A stretch of DNA of 64,000 nt from Novipirellula artificiosorum (GTDB taxonomy: Bacteria; Planctomycetota; Planctomycetia; Pirellulales; Pirellulaceae): the NCBI RefSeq assembly GCF_007860135.1, contig NZ_SJPV01000003.1:541744-605743 (forward strand), read 5' to 3'. Position numbers and translations under genes: made by a program. A model generated the notes under the pieces. It was not told the DNA's origin. It did no database searches and saw only the letters and a program-made list of their open reading frames with translations. Below, in pieces: positions 25,997 through 34,275 of the stretch. Position 1 is the first letter of the stretch, and each line of letters begins with the position of its first letter.

Positions 25997-26712
25997 TCCA
26001 ATCTTTGCCGCTCTTTTCGACAGGCTACTCGCCAGACGCAGTTGCTGCGAGCTTGGACGTCGGAAATGCAGAGCTCAATATCGTGCCCGACAAACCCTGG
26101 TCACAGAATATCCTGCCGATTTCCGGTCATGACGCGAAGGCAAGGACTTTAAAAACGGCAGTCCCGGCGACATACGCCATGAACCCACCAAGCTTTGGGC
26201 AGTTCCCAAACGGGAGTGCATTCATCGAGAACACGTTTGCCGACCTCAGCCTACCCGGCGATTGGTGCGTGGATCGTCGCACGCGAAGAGTTTTCTTGAT
26301 CCCACGCTCCGATAAACCGGGCGATCCTCCACCATGGCACTCGGCGTACCAAGGATCGCTTAGCTACGTGGGGCGGCTGGCTTTGGGAATGCCAATCCGA
26401 CTACAATGCTTATTGGAATACTAAGGACCCAAGTTGGGCCAATGCGTTCTTTGCCGAGGTCCGTTCGAAGGGCTCCGACAAAAATAGTCTTTCCGTCGAT
26501 CCGGGTTTCATGGATTGGCAAAACGGCGACTTTCGTCTAAAACCGAACGCGGGAGCCCATCGAGTTGGCTTTAAGCATCGCGGGATCCATAACAACGTAG
26601 TGGACGAGGCCACGAGTCCTGCAACACGGGACTCGTGGCCTCGTCCACTACCAAAGTCGTCACTTGTTGTTCACGCGATGCTAAGGAGATCGACGTCAGC
26701 ACGTGTGGGTTG
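25997..26712 (+). pseudogene. Remnant of a right-handed beta-helix glycosidase/lyase-like gene
   Basis: Two frames hold pieces of one protein. The first, to about 26390, includes NPPSFGQFPNGSAFIENTFA and GDWCVDRRTRRVFLIPRS, typical of the region where a displayed 'residue' line precedes beta-helix repeats. The second, from about 26380, reads SDYNAYWNTKDPSWANAFFA and SLSVDPGFMDWQNGDFRLKP, the usual C-terminal end of such proteins. The central beta-helix is missing. The second frame then runs through a perfect palindrome at 26597-26651 before stopping at 26712. Full relatives are several hundred residues longer. Confidence 0.72.
26597..26651. repeat. Perfect 23-bp palindrome (REP-like)
   Basis: Left arm 26597-26619 (starts GTAGTGGACGAGG) and right arm 26629-26651 are exact reverse complements with a 9-nt loop. 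The arm begins and ends like the inner arms of the two MITE copies (GTAGTGGAC...GTCC), so they appear related. It sits at the end of a gene remnant, possibly as an insertion or as a terminator-like structure; no T tract follows. Confidence 0.8.
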
Positions 26713-26844
26713 ACGAATGACTTCCCGGTCTGGCTGGCTGAAGCTTCCTATCGCAACTGACAAGCGGCCAAAGTGGCAGGATTGATCCGCGACGAGAGTT
26801 CGTCATCGTGGGTCGCAAGTTACACATCGCATAAAGAGAACACG

Positions 26845-27333
26845 ATGAAACTCGTACTCGCTGCGGATCCGATCGCCTTGAATCTCAAGGACGCGATCCT
26901 CGCCCACGTAAAAGAGAAGGGGCATGATGTGGTCGATGTCGGCTCAACGCGGGAGACGAACGTCGACTACTTTGATTGCGCTCAAACCGCGTGCAAGTTG
27001 CTGCAGGCCGGACAGGCTGATCGGGCGATCCTCTTTTGCGGAACCGGCATGGGGATGTCAATCATCGCCAACAAATTCGCGGGAATCACCGCGTCCGTGG
27101 TCGAGACGATCCATTCGGCCAAGATGTGTCGTGCGATCAACGACGCCAACGTGCTCGCACTCGGGTCGATGCTCTGGGGCGAGTGGAATGCGAAGCTGGC
27201 CGTAGATGCGTTTCTTGAGACGGAGCTGGCGGATACGTTACCCGACTTCAAGGACTACCTGATCAACGCCAAGGCGAAGATTCAAGCGATCGACGAAGCG
27301 AACCTCCGAATCCCGTCACATCCGACAGCATGA
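26845..27333 (+). CDS. rpiB: RpiB/LacAB-family sugar-phosphate isomerase
   Basis: 162 residues from ATG 26845, preceded by AAAGAGAA. Cytosolic aldose-ketose phosphate isomerase. The catalytic cysteine is likely in VDYFDCAQTAC, and the phosphate/anion loop is CGTGMGMSIIANKF; MCRAINDANVLALGSM is also typical. The usual YPDYA motif is replaced by VDYFD, and the sequence leans toward the ribose-5-P/erythrulose-4-P isomerase branch used for pentose or tetrose catabolism. It lies among secreted glycosidases, which supports a catabolic role. The symbol marks the family, not a proven substrate. Confidence 0.88.
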   Translation: MKLVLAADPIALNLKDAILAHVKEKGHDVVDVGSTRETNVDYFDCAQTACKLLQAGQADRAILFCGTGMGMSIIANKFAGITASVVETIHSAKMCRAINDANVLALGSMLWGEWNAKLAVDAFLETELADTLPDFKDYLINAKAKIQAIDEANLRIPSHPTA

Positions 27334-27466
27334 CCTTTTCGGCGGCGACATCGACAAGGGGGCATCGGCCCTAACAACAGCGATAGAATAAGAGCTCGAA
27401 GTGGCACTTGTCGATTCAAGGCGCAAACTCGGAACGAAAGTGGAAATGGCATGAGGAGACATGCGA

Positions 27467-27480
27467 TTTGACATGTCAAA
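27467..27480. promoter_or_regulatory. Perfect 14-bp palindrome upstream of sialidase-like gene
   Basis: TTTGACATGTCAAA is its own reverse complement and lies 100 bp before the ATG at 27580. Position and symmetry fit an operator for a dimeric repressor. No regulator gene is adjacent, and chance cannot be excluded. Confidence 0.4.
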
Positions 27481-27579
27481 ACGAAGCAGCTTTAATGTGC
27501 TCTTTCCCCCCGCCACTTCAACAGCGGCGTTTGCCCTGCTGCCCGCCAAGGTCATCTCCCTCACCCCCAAAGGGTTTGC

Positions 27580-29439
27580 ATGTTCCGCAGCCTGCTTTCG
27601 CTGACACTGTTCTTCATCACTTGGCCGATCACTGCTAGCCACGCGGTGGATGTCGAGAACAAGTTTCAAGAAACCGACTGGCGCAACTTGGCCAACGCGG
27701 TCGCGGTGATTCCCGACGAAGGCTATTGCGACCAGCCTTACTTGGTCGTCAACCAAGAGGGTGATTGGGTCTGCGTCATGACAACCGGCGCGGGAGACGA
27801 AGGAGAGCGGGGGCAACACATCGTTTCAACGATCAGCACGGACAACGGTCGAACTTGGTCGCCGCTGGCCGACATCGAACCGGCTGACGGGCCGGAGGCA
27901 TCGTGGGTGGTTCCTGTGATCAGCCAATCGGGACGTATTTACGCGATCTACACCTATAACTTCGATGATTTGCGTCAGGTCAAGGACTACACGGGCAAGT
28001 TGATTGACCGTGTCGACACCATGGGAAAATTGATGATGAAGTACTCCGACGATGGCGGTCGTACTTGGTCGAGTGAGCGATATGAGGTCCCCATGCGGAA
28101 TTTCAAGATCGACGAGAACAACATCTATGGTGGCGAGCGACAATTCTTTTGGAGTATTTCGAAACCGATCACGATCGGCAACGACTTGTTCATGGGCATG
28201 GGCAAGGTCGGCAATTTTGGTAAAGGGTTCATGCACACTTCCGAAGGATGCGTGCTGAAGAGCCCGAACTTGATGACCGAGACGGACCCGAAAGAAATCA
28301 TTTGGGAAACCTTGCCCGAAGGCGACATGGGGATCGCCGCACCAGCACTGGACGGGATTCCCGGCGGCGAGGTCGCCGACGAGCACAATGTCGTTCCGCT
28401 CCGTGATGGATCGCTGTTTTTGACCTTTCGAACCGTAGCCGGATACGCCGGTCAAGCCTACAGCCGCGATGGTGGGAAGACTTGGGAAACGAAACCACTC
28501 GAATTCAACCCCGGTGGACGAATCATCAAGCAACCGCGATGCCTGAACAAGGTTTATCGCTTCCGTAACGGCAAGTACGCGTTGTTCTTCCACAATAACA
28601 GCACGACCAGCTATGGCGGTGTGGTCCGCGGCAACCGCAATCCGACCTGGATCTGTGGCGGCGTCGAAAAGGACGGCTCCATTCATTGGTCGCAACCCGA
28701 GGTGTTTCTTTACGACACCAAATATTTCCACGGCATTTCGTATCCCGATTGGCTTGAACACGACGGACGCTATTTTATCTCCGAAACGCAAAAGCAGATC
28801 GCCCGCATTCACGAGGTGCCCGCGGACTTTCTAGAATCACTTTGGAATCGGGCGTTGCGAAGCGAAGTCGCCGAGGAAGGAATGGTCAAATCGTATGGAC
28901 CCGACAAACTCGCCACCGGTGCAAGCGTTGGAATCCCTTGGCTAAACCAAATCTCGGCCGGTGACGGTTTTGCGATTGAGTTGTCATTTACTGCCGGTGA
29001 CTTGACCCAACGTCAAGTGATTTTTGATTCGCGATTGCGGAACAGACCACCACCCGCGCATGGCGCCCGTTTGCACCGCGGTCAGGGGATCGAGATCGCG
29101 GTCCTACCCGACGGCCAAATTGAAGTGATTCTCGATGATGTCGCCGGCCAAGTGGTGCACCAAAGCGGCAACCGCGTGATCAAACCCGGTGTTCGCAGTC
29201 ACGTCGTCTTGAACGTCGACGCCGGATCCAAGGTTTTGTCCCTGGTCGTTGACGGAGAGTTGCTCGACGGCGGCAAAAAACCGTATGGCTTCGTTCGTCT
29301 GTCGCCGTACTTCAACGAGGTCAACGGGGAAACAGAATTCACCATTCCCGAAGACGTTGAGTTTCATCGTTTGCGATTCTACAACCGGCATCTGAGCACG
29401 ACCGAGGCGATCGGAAACTACCGAGCGGGTAGTATCTAA
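27580..29439 (+). CDS. Secreted sialidase-like BNR protein with C-terminal concanavalin-like domain
   Basis: 619 residues, signal peptide MFRSLLSLTLFFITWPITAS. Three Asp-boxes mark a six-bladed sialidase-type propeller: STDNGRTWSP, SDDGGRTWSS and SRDGGKTWET. Residues about 430-615 look like a LamG/concanavalin sandwich (ELSFTAGDLTQRQVIFDS; VVLNVDAGSKVLSLVVDGEL). Planctomycete proteins of this type are often called exo-alpha-sialidases but many probably cut other glycans. The catalytic Arg triad was not verified, so the substrate is open. An AAAGGG ribosome-binding stretch precedes the start. Confidence 0.83.
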   Translation: MFRSLLSLTLFFITWPITASHAVDVENKFQETDWRNLANAVAVIPDEGYCDQPYLVVNQEGDWVCVMTTGAGDEGERGQHIVSTISTDNGRTWSPLADIEPADGPEASWVVPVISQSGRIYAIYTYNFDDLRQVKDYTGKLIDRVDTMGKLMMKYSDDGGRTWSSERYEVPMRNFKIDENNIYGGERQFFWSISKPITIGNDLFMGMGKVGNFGKGFMHTSEGCVLKSPNLMTETDPKEIIWETLPEGDMGIAAPALDGIPGGEVADEHNVVPLRDGSLFLTFRTVAGYAGQAYSRDGGKTWETKPLEFNPGGRIIKQPRCLNKVYRFRNGKYALFFHNNSTTSYGGVVRGNRNPTWICGGVEKDGSIHWSQPEVFLYDTKYFHGISYPDWLEHDGRYFISETQKQIARIHEVPADFLESLWNRALRSEVAEEGMVKSYGPDKLATGASVGIPWLNQISAGDGFAIELSFTAGDLTQRQVIFDSRLRNRPPPAHGARLHRGQGIEIAVLPDGQIEVILDDVAGQVVHQSGNRVIKPGVRSHVVLNVDAGSKVLSLVVDGELLDGGKKPYGFVRLSPYFNEVNGETEFTIPEDVEFHRLRFYNRHLSTTEAIGNYRAGSI

Positions 29440-29920
29440 GCGAGTAGTAACAAGCAGTCTTGCCGTCGCGTTTTCTTCTTGTATGAAGATATTCGTGCCG
29501 GTGTGAAGAGAATCGTGACGCTGTCCAGCCAAACAGCAAAAGAGCGGCGATTTATCAAATCATTGAACCCGATTGAGGCAAAACGGTCCTGATGGTCTGC
29601 TGCGCGGGTGTCGCTTCTTGATGCGACTTGTTCGACGCTATCGAAATCTGCGACCGCGGGAATAATGATCGTTTTTGCCGAAAGTGCAGCTCCTTGTCCC
29701 TCAGGGTCGTGCCGTTTTCAAGTCGTAACTCATGCAGTGTTTTAGGTATCCAACCACCCCTGCCCGAAGAGGTCGTCCGGTTTTTAAGTTAGGCTCCTCG
29801 GACGAATTAGTGGGTGAAAACCACCGAGAATTTGGCACTCGGGATCGGTGATTTGGAGTGCCTTTGCAGATACTCAAACACTCGCTCGGGGCTCCTCAGA
29901 ATGGGGCCCCGCCCCTACCG
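29440..29920. other. Gene-free stretch downstream of sialidase-like gene
   Basis: About 480 bp with no supported gene. A 17-bp imperfect direct repeat (GTATGAAGATATTCGTG at 29481 and a 14-of-17 copy at 29501) lies just after the sialidase stop. Short ORFs here overlap in all frames without family sense. Confidence 0.5.
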
Positions 29921-30205
29921 TCACGCCGTCGCTTCGACCCATTGCTTCGACCCATTGCAGGGTGCGGGCCGAATCGAATCAACATCGCACAGTGCAACCA
30001 CCTCGCATCCCAGTCCTGCCAGCGAAGTCAAGTTGTGTCGACCACGGCCACCCACGCCGATGAATGCCAGTCGCAATCGCTCGCTTGCGGGCGGCTTGCC
30101 CTCTGCGGCGCTCATCACACGAGGAACAATCGTTGACGCAGCGGCGGCGCCAACCGAAGACTTGACAAAATCGCGACGAGATTTGGACGGGCGTTGAGTG
30201 CTCAT
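29921..30205 (-). pseudogene. N-terminal fragment of a TAT-exported Gfo/Idh/MocA oxidoreductase
   Basis: From ATG 30205 the frame gives a twin-arginine signal (SRRDFVKSSVGAAAASTIVP) and the start of the Rossmann fold (LRLAFIGVGGRGRHNLTSLA, then VVALCDVDS). Homology ends at about 29975, after 77 residues, where normal proteins run to about 420; the frame then ends in unrelated sequence. A 13-bp tandem duplication (CTTCGACCCATTG) lies at 29932-29957, right by the break. It is a broken gene. Confidence 0.82.
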
Positions 30206-30537
30206 GTCAATCAGAATGGTTTGAGTGGGGGGCGAGGGGACTCGGGCTGAGGAGGAACCACAGCAGGTAGGATGTTTGATTGCAGCGAGCATTTTAGCGG
30301 ATCTTCAGCACAATCCCAAGCAGGAACCAGAAAAAAGGAGCCGCCGCTCGCTGACCAGCGATGCCAGCGTCGGGGCCGCGGGTGGGACGTACTCCTTCAT
30401 CTCTCGGCACCGGATCGTAATCGCGGCAAACTCGCTGCGGTCTGCCAGCACGCGGAGCCGGCCTTCCCTGCTTATGCTCTCTGACAACGTCGCCTCGGCG
30501 GTATCACCGAGGCGACCTGTATCACTCCCAGGCAAGC
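30206..30537. other. Intergenic region between Gfo/Idh fragment and hsp20 pair
   Basis: About 330 bp without a gene. It holds the remains of the promoter region for the oxidoreductase fragment and a perfect stem-loop at 30489-30516 close to the end of the hsp20 pair. Nothing else stands out. Confidence 0.5.
30489..30516 (-). terminator. Stem-loop after the hsp20 pair
   Basis: Perfect 10-bp arms GTCGCCTCGG (30489-30498) and CCGAGGCGAC (30507-30516) with an 8-nt loop, 22 bp beyond the last hsp20 stop on the minus strand. There is no T tract after it in that direction, so it may be a terminator of a different kind or an mRNA-stabilising hairpin. Confidence 0.5.
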
Positions 30538-30930
30538 TCAGTTTGCCTTGACCTCGATCTTTCGAGGCTTGAGCTTTTCCGTCTTTGGCAGATGCACGGT
30601 CAGCACACCGCCGTGGATTTCGGCGTAGATCTTCTCGCCGTCAATCGCTTCGCCAATTGCGAAGGTACGATGGAAATCCCCAATTCCATATTCACTATAC
30701 AGGTATTCGCCACCGAATCGAGGCGTGACCTTGCCGTGAAGAGTAAGTTCACGATTCTCAAATCGAATATCAAGGTCATCGACCGCGACGCCTGGAAGAT
30801 CGCCGAACAGCGTCAACTCCTCGTCGCCCTCCCAGATATCAAATCGAGGAATGAAGGTCGACTGATAGGTGGTTTCAGATTTACTGACATCGGCCGATTG
30901 CTTTTCGGCCGTGCTCATCGTCGTCGTCAT
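30538..30930 (-). CDS. Hsp20-family small heat shock protein (distal copy)
   Basis: 130 residues; ATP-independent holdase chaperone. The alpha-crystallin domain spans about residues 28-130: PRFDIWEGDEELTLFGDLPG, RELTLHGKV, and the end HGGVLTVHLPKTEKLKPRKI with the conserved GVL motif. The start is set by AAGGAG nine bases before ATG 30930. It is 61 bp downstream of another Hsp20 gene; the two end in nearly the same residues (PRKIEVKAN / PRRIEVKAN), which points to tandem duplication. The copies differ in the N-terminal arm, which in this family governs oligomer form. Confidence 0.94.
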   Translation of the reverse strand: MTTTMSTAEKQSADVSKSETTYQSTFIPRFDIWEGDEELTLFGDLPGVAVDDLDIRFENRELTLHGKVTPRFGGEYLYSEYGIGDFHRTFAIGEAIDGEKIYAEIHGGVLTVHLPKTEKLKPRKIEVKAN

Positions 30931-30991
30931 GGGTTTGTTCTCCTTGTAAACTGTGAGTGATTGCCACCAGAAACCGACCGGCTTGATCCGA

Positions 30992-31429
30992 TCAGTTTGC
31001 CTTCACTTCAATACGCCGTGGTTTTGACTCTGCGCTCTTGGGCATTGCTATCGACAGAATGCCGTGCTCAAACGTCGCGGAAACCTTGTCGCAATCGACG
31101 TTCCATGGCAGTTCAAACGTTCGCTGAAATTTGCCAAAACCGCGTTCTTGGCGATGCCAAACTCCACCTTGTCTTTCCAGTTGCTTTCGCTCACCTGAAA
31201 CGGACAACTGATTGCCACCGGTGACGTAGATTTCCAAGTCATCCAGGTTAAAACCGGGAAGCTCCGCTTCGACGCACAGCACATCATCGTCTTCCCACAT
31301 GTTCAACAGTGGAAAGGCTGCTACTGCGGCCGGGCGTGACGTCCCGTTTCCATAACGACCGAACAAACGGTCCACCTCGTTACGAAGTCGATTCATCTCT
31401 TGCATCGGATACCAATGTGTACTCAACAT
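30992..31429 (-). CDS. Hsp20-family small heat shock protein (proximal copy)
   Basis: 145 residues from ATG 31429, chosen because a strong AGAGGAGG lies nine bases before it; the frame is open to 31489. The N-terminal arm (MLSTHWYPMQEMNRLRNEVD) and the alpha-crystallin domain (LNMWEDDDVLCVEAELPGFN ... FEHGILSIAMPKSAESKPRR) are typical class A bacterial Hsp20. It is probably the first gene of a two-gene heat-shock transcript. A dyad at 31481-31502 lies just upstream and may affect expression. Confidence 0.95.
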   Translation of the reverse strand: MLSTHWYPMQEMNRLRNEVDRLFGRYGNGTSRPAAVAAFPLLNMWEDDDVLCVEAELPGFNLDDLEIYVTGGNQLSVSGERKQLERQGGVWHRQERGFGKFQRTFELPWNVDCDKVSATFEHGILSIAMPKSAESKPRRIEVKAN

Positions 31430-31796
31430 GTCGAAAGCCTCCTCTGATAAGCGGGATCGTGTCGAGTCAAACCTTCCGATCTGCCACAAGCGAAAGTGGC
31501 AGGGTCAATATCCAAAAAATTGGTGCTGCAACACGCGTGCCAATTCGACATCAAGAATCGCACTTCAAACAGGGATGAGGCTGGAAGGGCAACAGATCAA
31601 TCGACTGACGAATCCTTCCCTACATCACGTCGAATACGGACCTGATGCACACGTTGATCATCGTGTATAGTGCGGCCAACGGTCGCCTGGTCAGCGCCCC
31701 GCGTCTTGAGGGGTTACCCCATGTTGCCAGATGACGATTTGAATAGGAATCAGGGTGCTTGTATCACGAGACTCAAACTCGCAGTGAGGTCGCCCC
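31430..31796. other. Divergent promoter region between hsp20 and CrtC-like gene
   Basis: About 370 bp between two diverging genes. It holds the dyad at 31481-31502. A CIRCE element was sought and not found. A TGAGGT ribosome-binding stretch lies before the + strand gene at 31797. Confidence 0.5.
31481..31502. promoter_or_regulatory. Perfect 7-bp dyad in hsp20 leader
   Basis: CTGCCAC (31481-31487) and GTGGCAG (31496-31502) flank 8 nt, 52-73 bp upstream of the hsp20 start. It could be a repressor site or an RNA hairpin in the leader. It does not match CIRCE (TTAGCACTC-N9-GAGTGCTAA). Confidence 0.4.
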
Positions 31797-32972
31797 ATGC
31801 AACAAGATCCACATGCGATGGCTCCGAGTCCGAAGGTGTCGGTTCAGCTTCCTCGTGATTTGTGCTACAAGGAGCATGTCCCTTCGGAGTGGTGGTACTA
31901 TAACGGACACTTGTCAGATTCGGATCGGCGGCTGACCTTTCACGTCGCGTTTTTCCGACAGCGAACCGATTCCGTTCGCGTCGGGCGTTGGTTGCCCTTG
32001 CGGCTATTCGGCACGCATTATTGGTGTGCTCATTTTAGCTTGATGGATCTGCAAACAGGCGAATCATGGTTCACCCATCGCCGATCGCTTTGGTGGCATG
32101 GCCGCGCGGAGCGAGATCGGTTCAAAGTTCGCCTTGGTCGCTGGAGCATTGAAGGGGATTGTGCATCCCAACGATTGCGAATCGGTCCAACGAACATGCA
32201 TTTGGACTTGCACCTTTCGATACGGAAGTCCGCGAGTCTGCATGGCGATCAGGGACGATTTCACAAACACCCCGAACAGGAGTGTTTCTACTTTTCGTTT
32301 TCTAAAATCGACGCGCACGGTTTCTTGAAACTGAATGACAAGGAACTTCCGGTGCAAGGCACTTGTTGGATGGATCGCGAATATGGATCCGTGACGATGG
32401 CGCAAACGCTACGCGGATGGGATTGGTTTTGTTTGCAATTGGACGACGGTCGAGAATTGTTGATCTATGTTTTGAGAAGCCGTCAACCATCAAACCTCCC
32501 CCCTTACTATGCGTCGCTGATTGATCAGGGCGGCAAGGCTCAGTTCATTCCAATCGGTGGATGCAACGTCATCGTCGAGAGTCAATGGACCAATCCTGCG
32601 ACTCGAAATACTTATCCATCAAAATGGCGAATTGAACTTCCATCCCTTGCAATGGTTTTGCAGGTTCAACCTTTGTTGCAAGAACACGAAATCGACACTC
32701 GCGGATCCACGAACGTGCTCTTTTGGGAAGGCCCGGTCGCGGTCAGCGGAACCGAGGAGGGTCAATGCATTCAGGGCCGCGGCTTTGTTGAACTGGTTGG
32801 CTATGATTCGGAGCATCGCATTGGCACGTTTGACTTCGCTTGTCAAAACATGCCGTTGCTCGGACTTGCACAAAATCAACTCGCCAATCTTTGCACGGTT
32901 TGTCGAGGCATTCAGGCGGTTCCGCGCCGCGTATCGACTCGCTCTGCCAAACACCCTGAGGGTGGAACATAA
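31797..32972 (+). CDS. CrtC/AttH-like lipocalin-related protein
   Basis: 391 residues with no signal peptide. The pattern SEWWYYNGHLSDSDRRLTFH, CWMDREYGS and GWDWFCLQLDDGRELLIYVL is that of the CrtC N-terminal/AttH superfamily, two joined lipocalin-like barrels. The family includes carotenoid 1,2-hydratase and proteins of unknown job; no carotenoid gene is near, so a hydratase role is only one option. The C-terminal 40 residues are basic and may be extra. The start ATG 31797 follows TGAGGT. Confidence 0.82.
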   Translation: MQQDPHAMAPSPKVSVQLPRDLCYKEHVPSEWWYYNGHLSDSDRRLTFHVAFFRQRTDSVRVGRWLPLRLFGTHYWCAHFSLMDLQTGESWFTHRRSLWWHGRAERDRFKVRLGRWSIEGDCASQRLRIGPTNMHLDLHLSIRKSASLHGDQGRFHKHPEQECFYFSFSKIDAHGFLKLNDKELPVQGTCWMDREYGSVTMAQTLRGWDWFCLQLDDGRELLIYVLRSRQPSNLPPYYASLIDQGGKAQFIPIGGCNVIVESQWTNPATRNTYPSKWRIELPSLAMVLQVQPLLQEHEIDTRGSTNVLFWEGPVAVSGTEEGQCIQGRGFVELVGYDSEHRIGTFDFACQNMPLLGLAQNQLANLCTVCRGIQAVPRRVSTRSAKHPEGGT

Positions 32973-33189
32973 AGTTGTTTTTCGGATGCAGTTGCCGAAA
33001 CAGACGACCAAGATGTTTGCAACTTTCGCGACGACCGATCGTGAAGTGTTCGGCGCATCCGCCACGGAAGCGAATAGGAGGGACACAAAAACGGCGAGTG
33101 GAAAAAAGCGTTTGCAAAGCGTGGGTGTTTCTGCCGAAAGGAAAGGACGTTTGGGAGGATTGGGGTTTGCTGTACATCGCCACTATCAG

Positions 33190-33936
33190 CTAGGCAATCC
33201 ACTTGTAGACGATCGCTGCCAAGGCTCCACCCACGATCGGGCCGACCACCGGGATCCAGGCATAACCCCAGTCGCTGTCGCGTTTTCCTGGAATCGGCAA
33301 CAATGCGTGGATCAATCGCGGGCCCAAGTCGCGAGCCGGATTGATCGCGTAGCCGGTGGTGCCACCCAATGACAAGCCAATGCCAAAGACCAGCAAACCA
33401 ACGGGCAAGAATCCAAGCGAACCGAGACCGAGTACCGGATCGGTATCGACGGGCGCGTCCCCCTGAATCAGGCTGGGTGTGATCATCAAAAAGATGGGGA
33501 AAATCAAAGCAAACGTTCCTAGGACTTCACAAAAGAAGGCTTGCGGCAAATTGCGAATGTTGGGTGCCGTGCAAAAACAGGCCAGCTTGCTGTCTTTGTC
33601 CTCGGTGACCTTAAAGTGCTCGCGGTAACAGAGGAACACAAGGGTTGCACCGGCGAACGCACCGAGCATCTGGCCAGCACAATAGGTTATGGCAGATCCG
33701 ACGCCTAGCTTTCCAGCGATCACCATCGCCACCGTGACCGCGGGGTTCAAATGCGCACCACTAAAATCATTCGCGCAAAATGCACCGATAAAAACAGCAA
33801 TGCCCCAACCCGCCGCGATCACCAACCACCCCGAATCGTTCCCCTTGGTTCGGGCCAAGACCACGTTAGCCACCACACCATTGCCGAAGAGAACCAACAT
33901 CATGGTTCCGATGAATTCTGCAATAAATGGCGACAT
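33190..33936 (-). CDS. MIP-family channel, aquaglyceroporin type
   Basis: 248 residues, six membrane helices and two half-helices. Both NPA boxes are present (GAHLNPAVTVAM and GYAINPARDLGPRL). The Asp after the second NPAR is the mark of glycerol facilitators rather than strict water channels, so it likely moves glycerol or other small polyols. No glycerol kinase is adjacent. A perfect 9-bp inverted repeat lies at 33964-33989, 28-53 bp before the start, and may control it. Confidence 0.93.
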   Translation of the reverse strand: MSPFIAEFIGTMMLVLFGNGVVANVVLARTKGNDSGWLVIAAGWGIAVFIGAFCANDFSGAHLNPAVTVAMVIAGKLGVGSAITYCAGQMLGAFAGATLVFLCYREHFKVTEDKDSKLACFCTAPNIRNLPQAFFCEVLGTFALIFPIFLMITPSLIQGDAPVDTDPVLGLGSLGFLPVGLLVFGIGLSLGGTTGYAINPARDLGPRLIHALLPIPGKRDSDWGYAWIPVVGPIVGGALAAIVYKWIA

Positions 33937-34275
33937 GATGGAGCCCCAAGGAGAGTGAGAGGGACGTCAATTCGGACGACAATTGACGTGGGAAGGTGAC
34001 GTGAACGTCGAAATTGTAACAACTTTTTCTCGTTTGTGATCATGCTCGAAAGCGATCAGGTCAACGATTTTCCGTGACTTTGTACGGGTCCCTTGGAATC
34101 GCCTTCGACTCATACCACCGAACCATGGTCCAGAATGGTTTCGCGTGAAGGGATCGCGAAGGGAAGCGGTTCAGACAGTTGAAACTCACCTTGCAAGCCG
34201 TACCCATCATCCCCAAAAAACAAGTACAATGTGCTCGAACGATACAAAGACAGAACTATCGACGAGGAATGATCC
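33937..34275. other. Divergent promoter region between aquaglyceroporin and GH92 genes
   Basis: About 340 bp. It carries the inverted repeat at 33964-33989 next to the channel gene and a GAGGAATG ribosome-binding stretch before the GH92 start at 34276. Nothing else is recognisable. Confidence 0.5.
33964..33989. promoter_or_regulatory. Perfect 9-bp inverted repeat upstream of aquaglyceroporin
   Basis: ACGTCAATT (33964-33972) and AATTGACGT (33981-33989) are exact reverse complements separated by 8 nt. Location just upstream of the minus-strand start at 33936 suits an operator or a leader hairpin. Confidence 0.5.

Noticed and set aside
31430..31600. CIRCE element upstream of hsp20
   Set aside because: No TTAGCACTC-N9-GAGTGCTAA match; only the unrelated CTGCCAC dyad.
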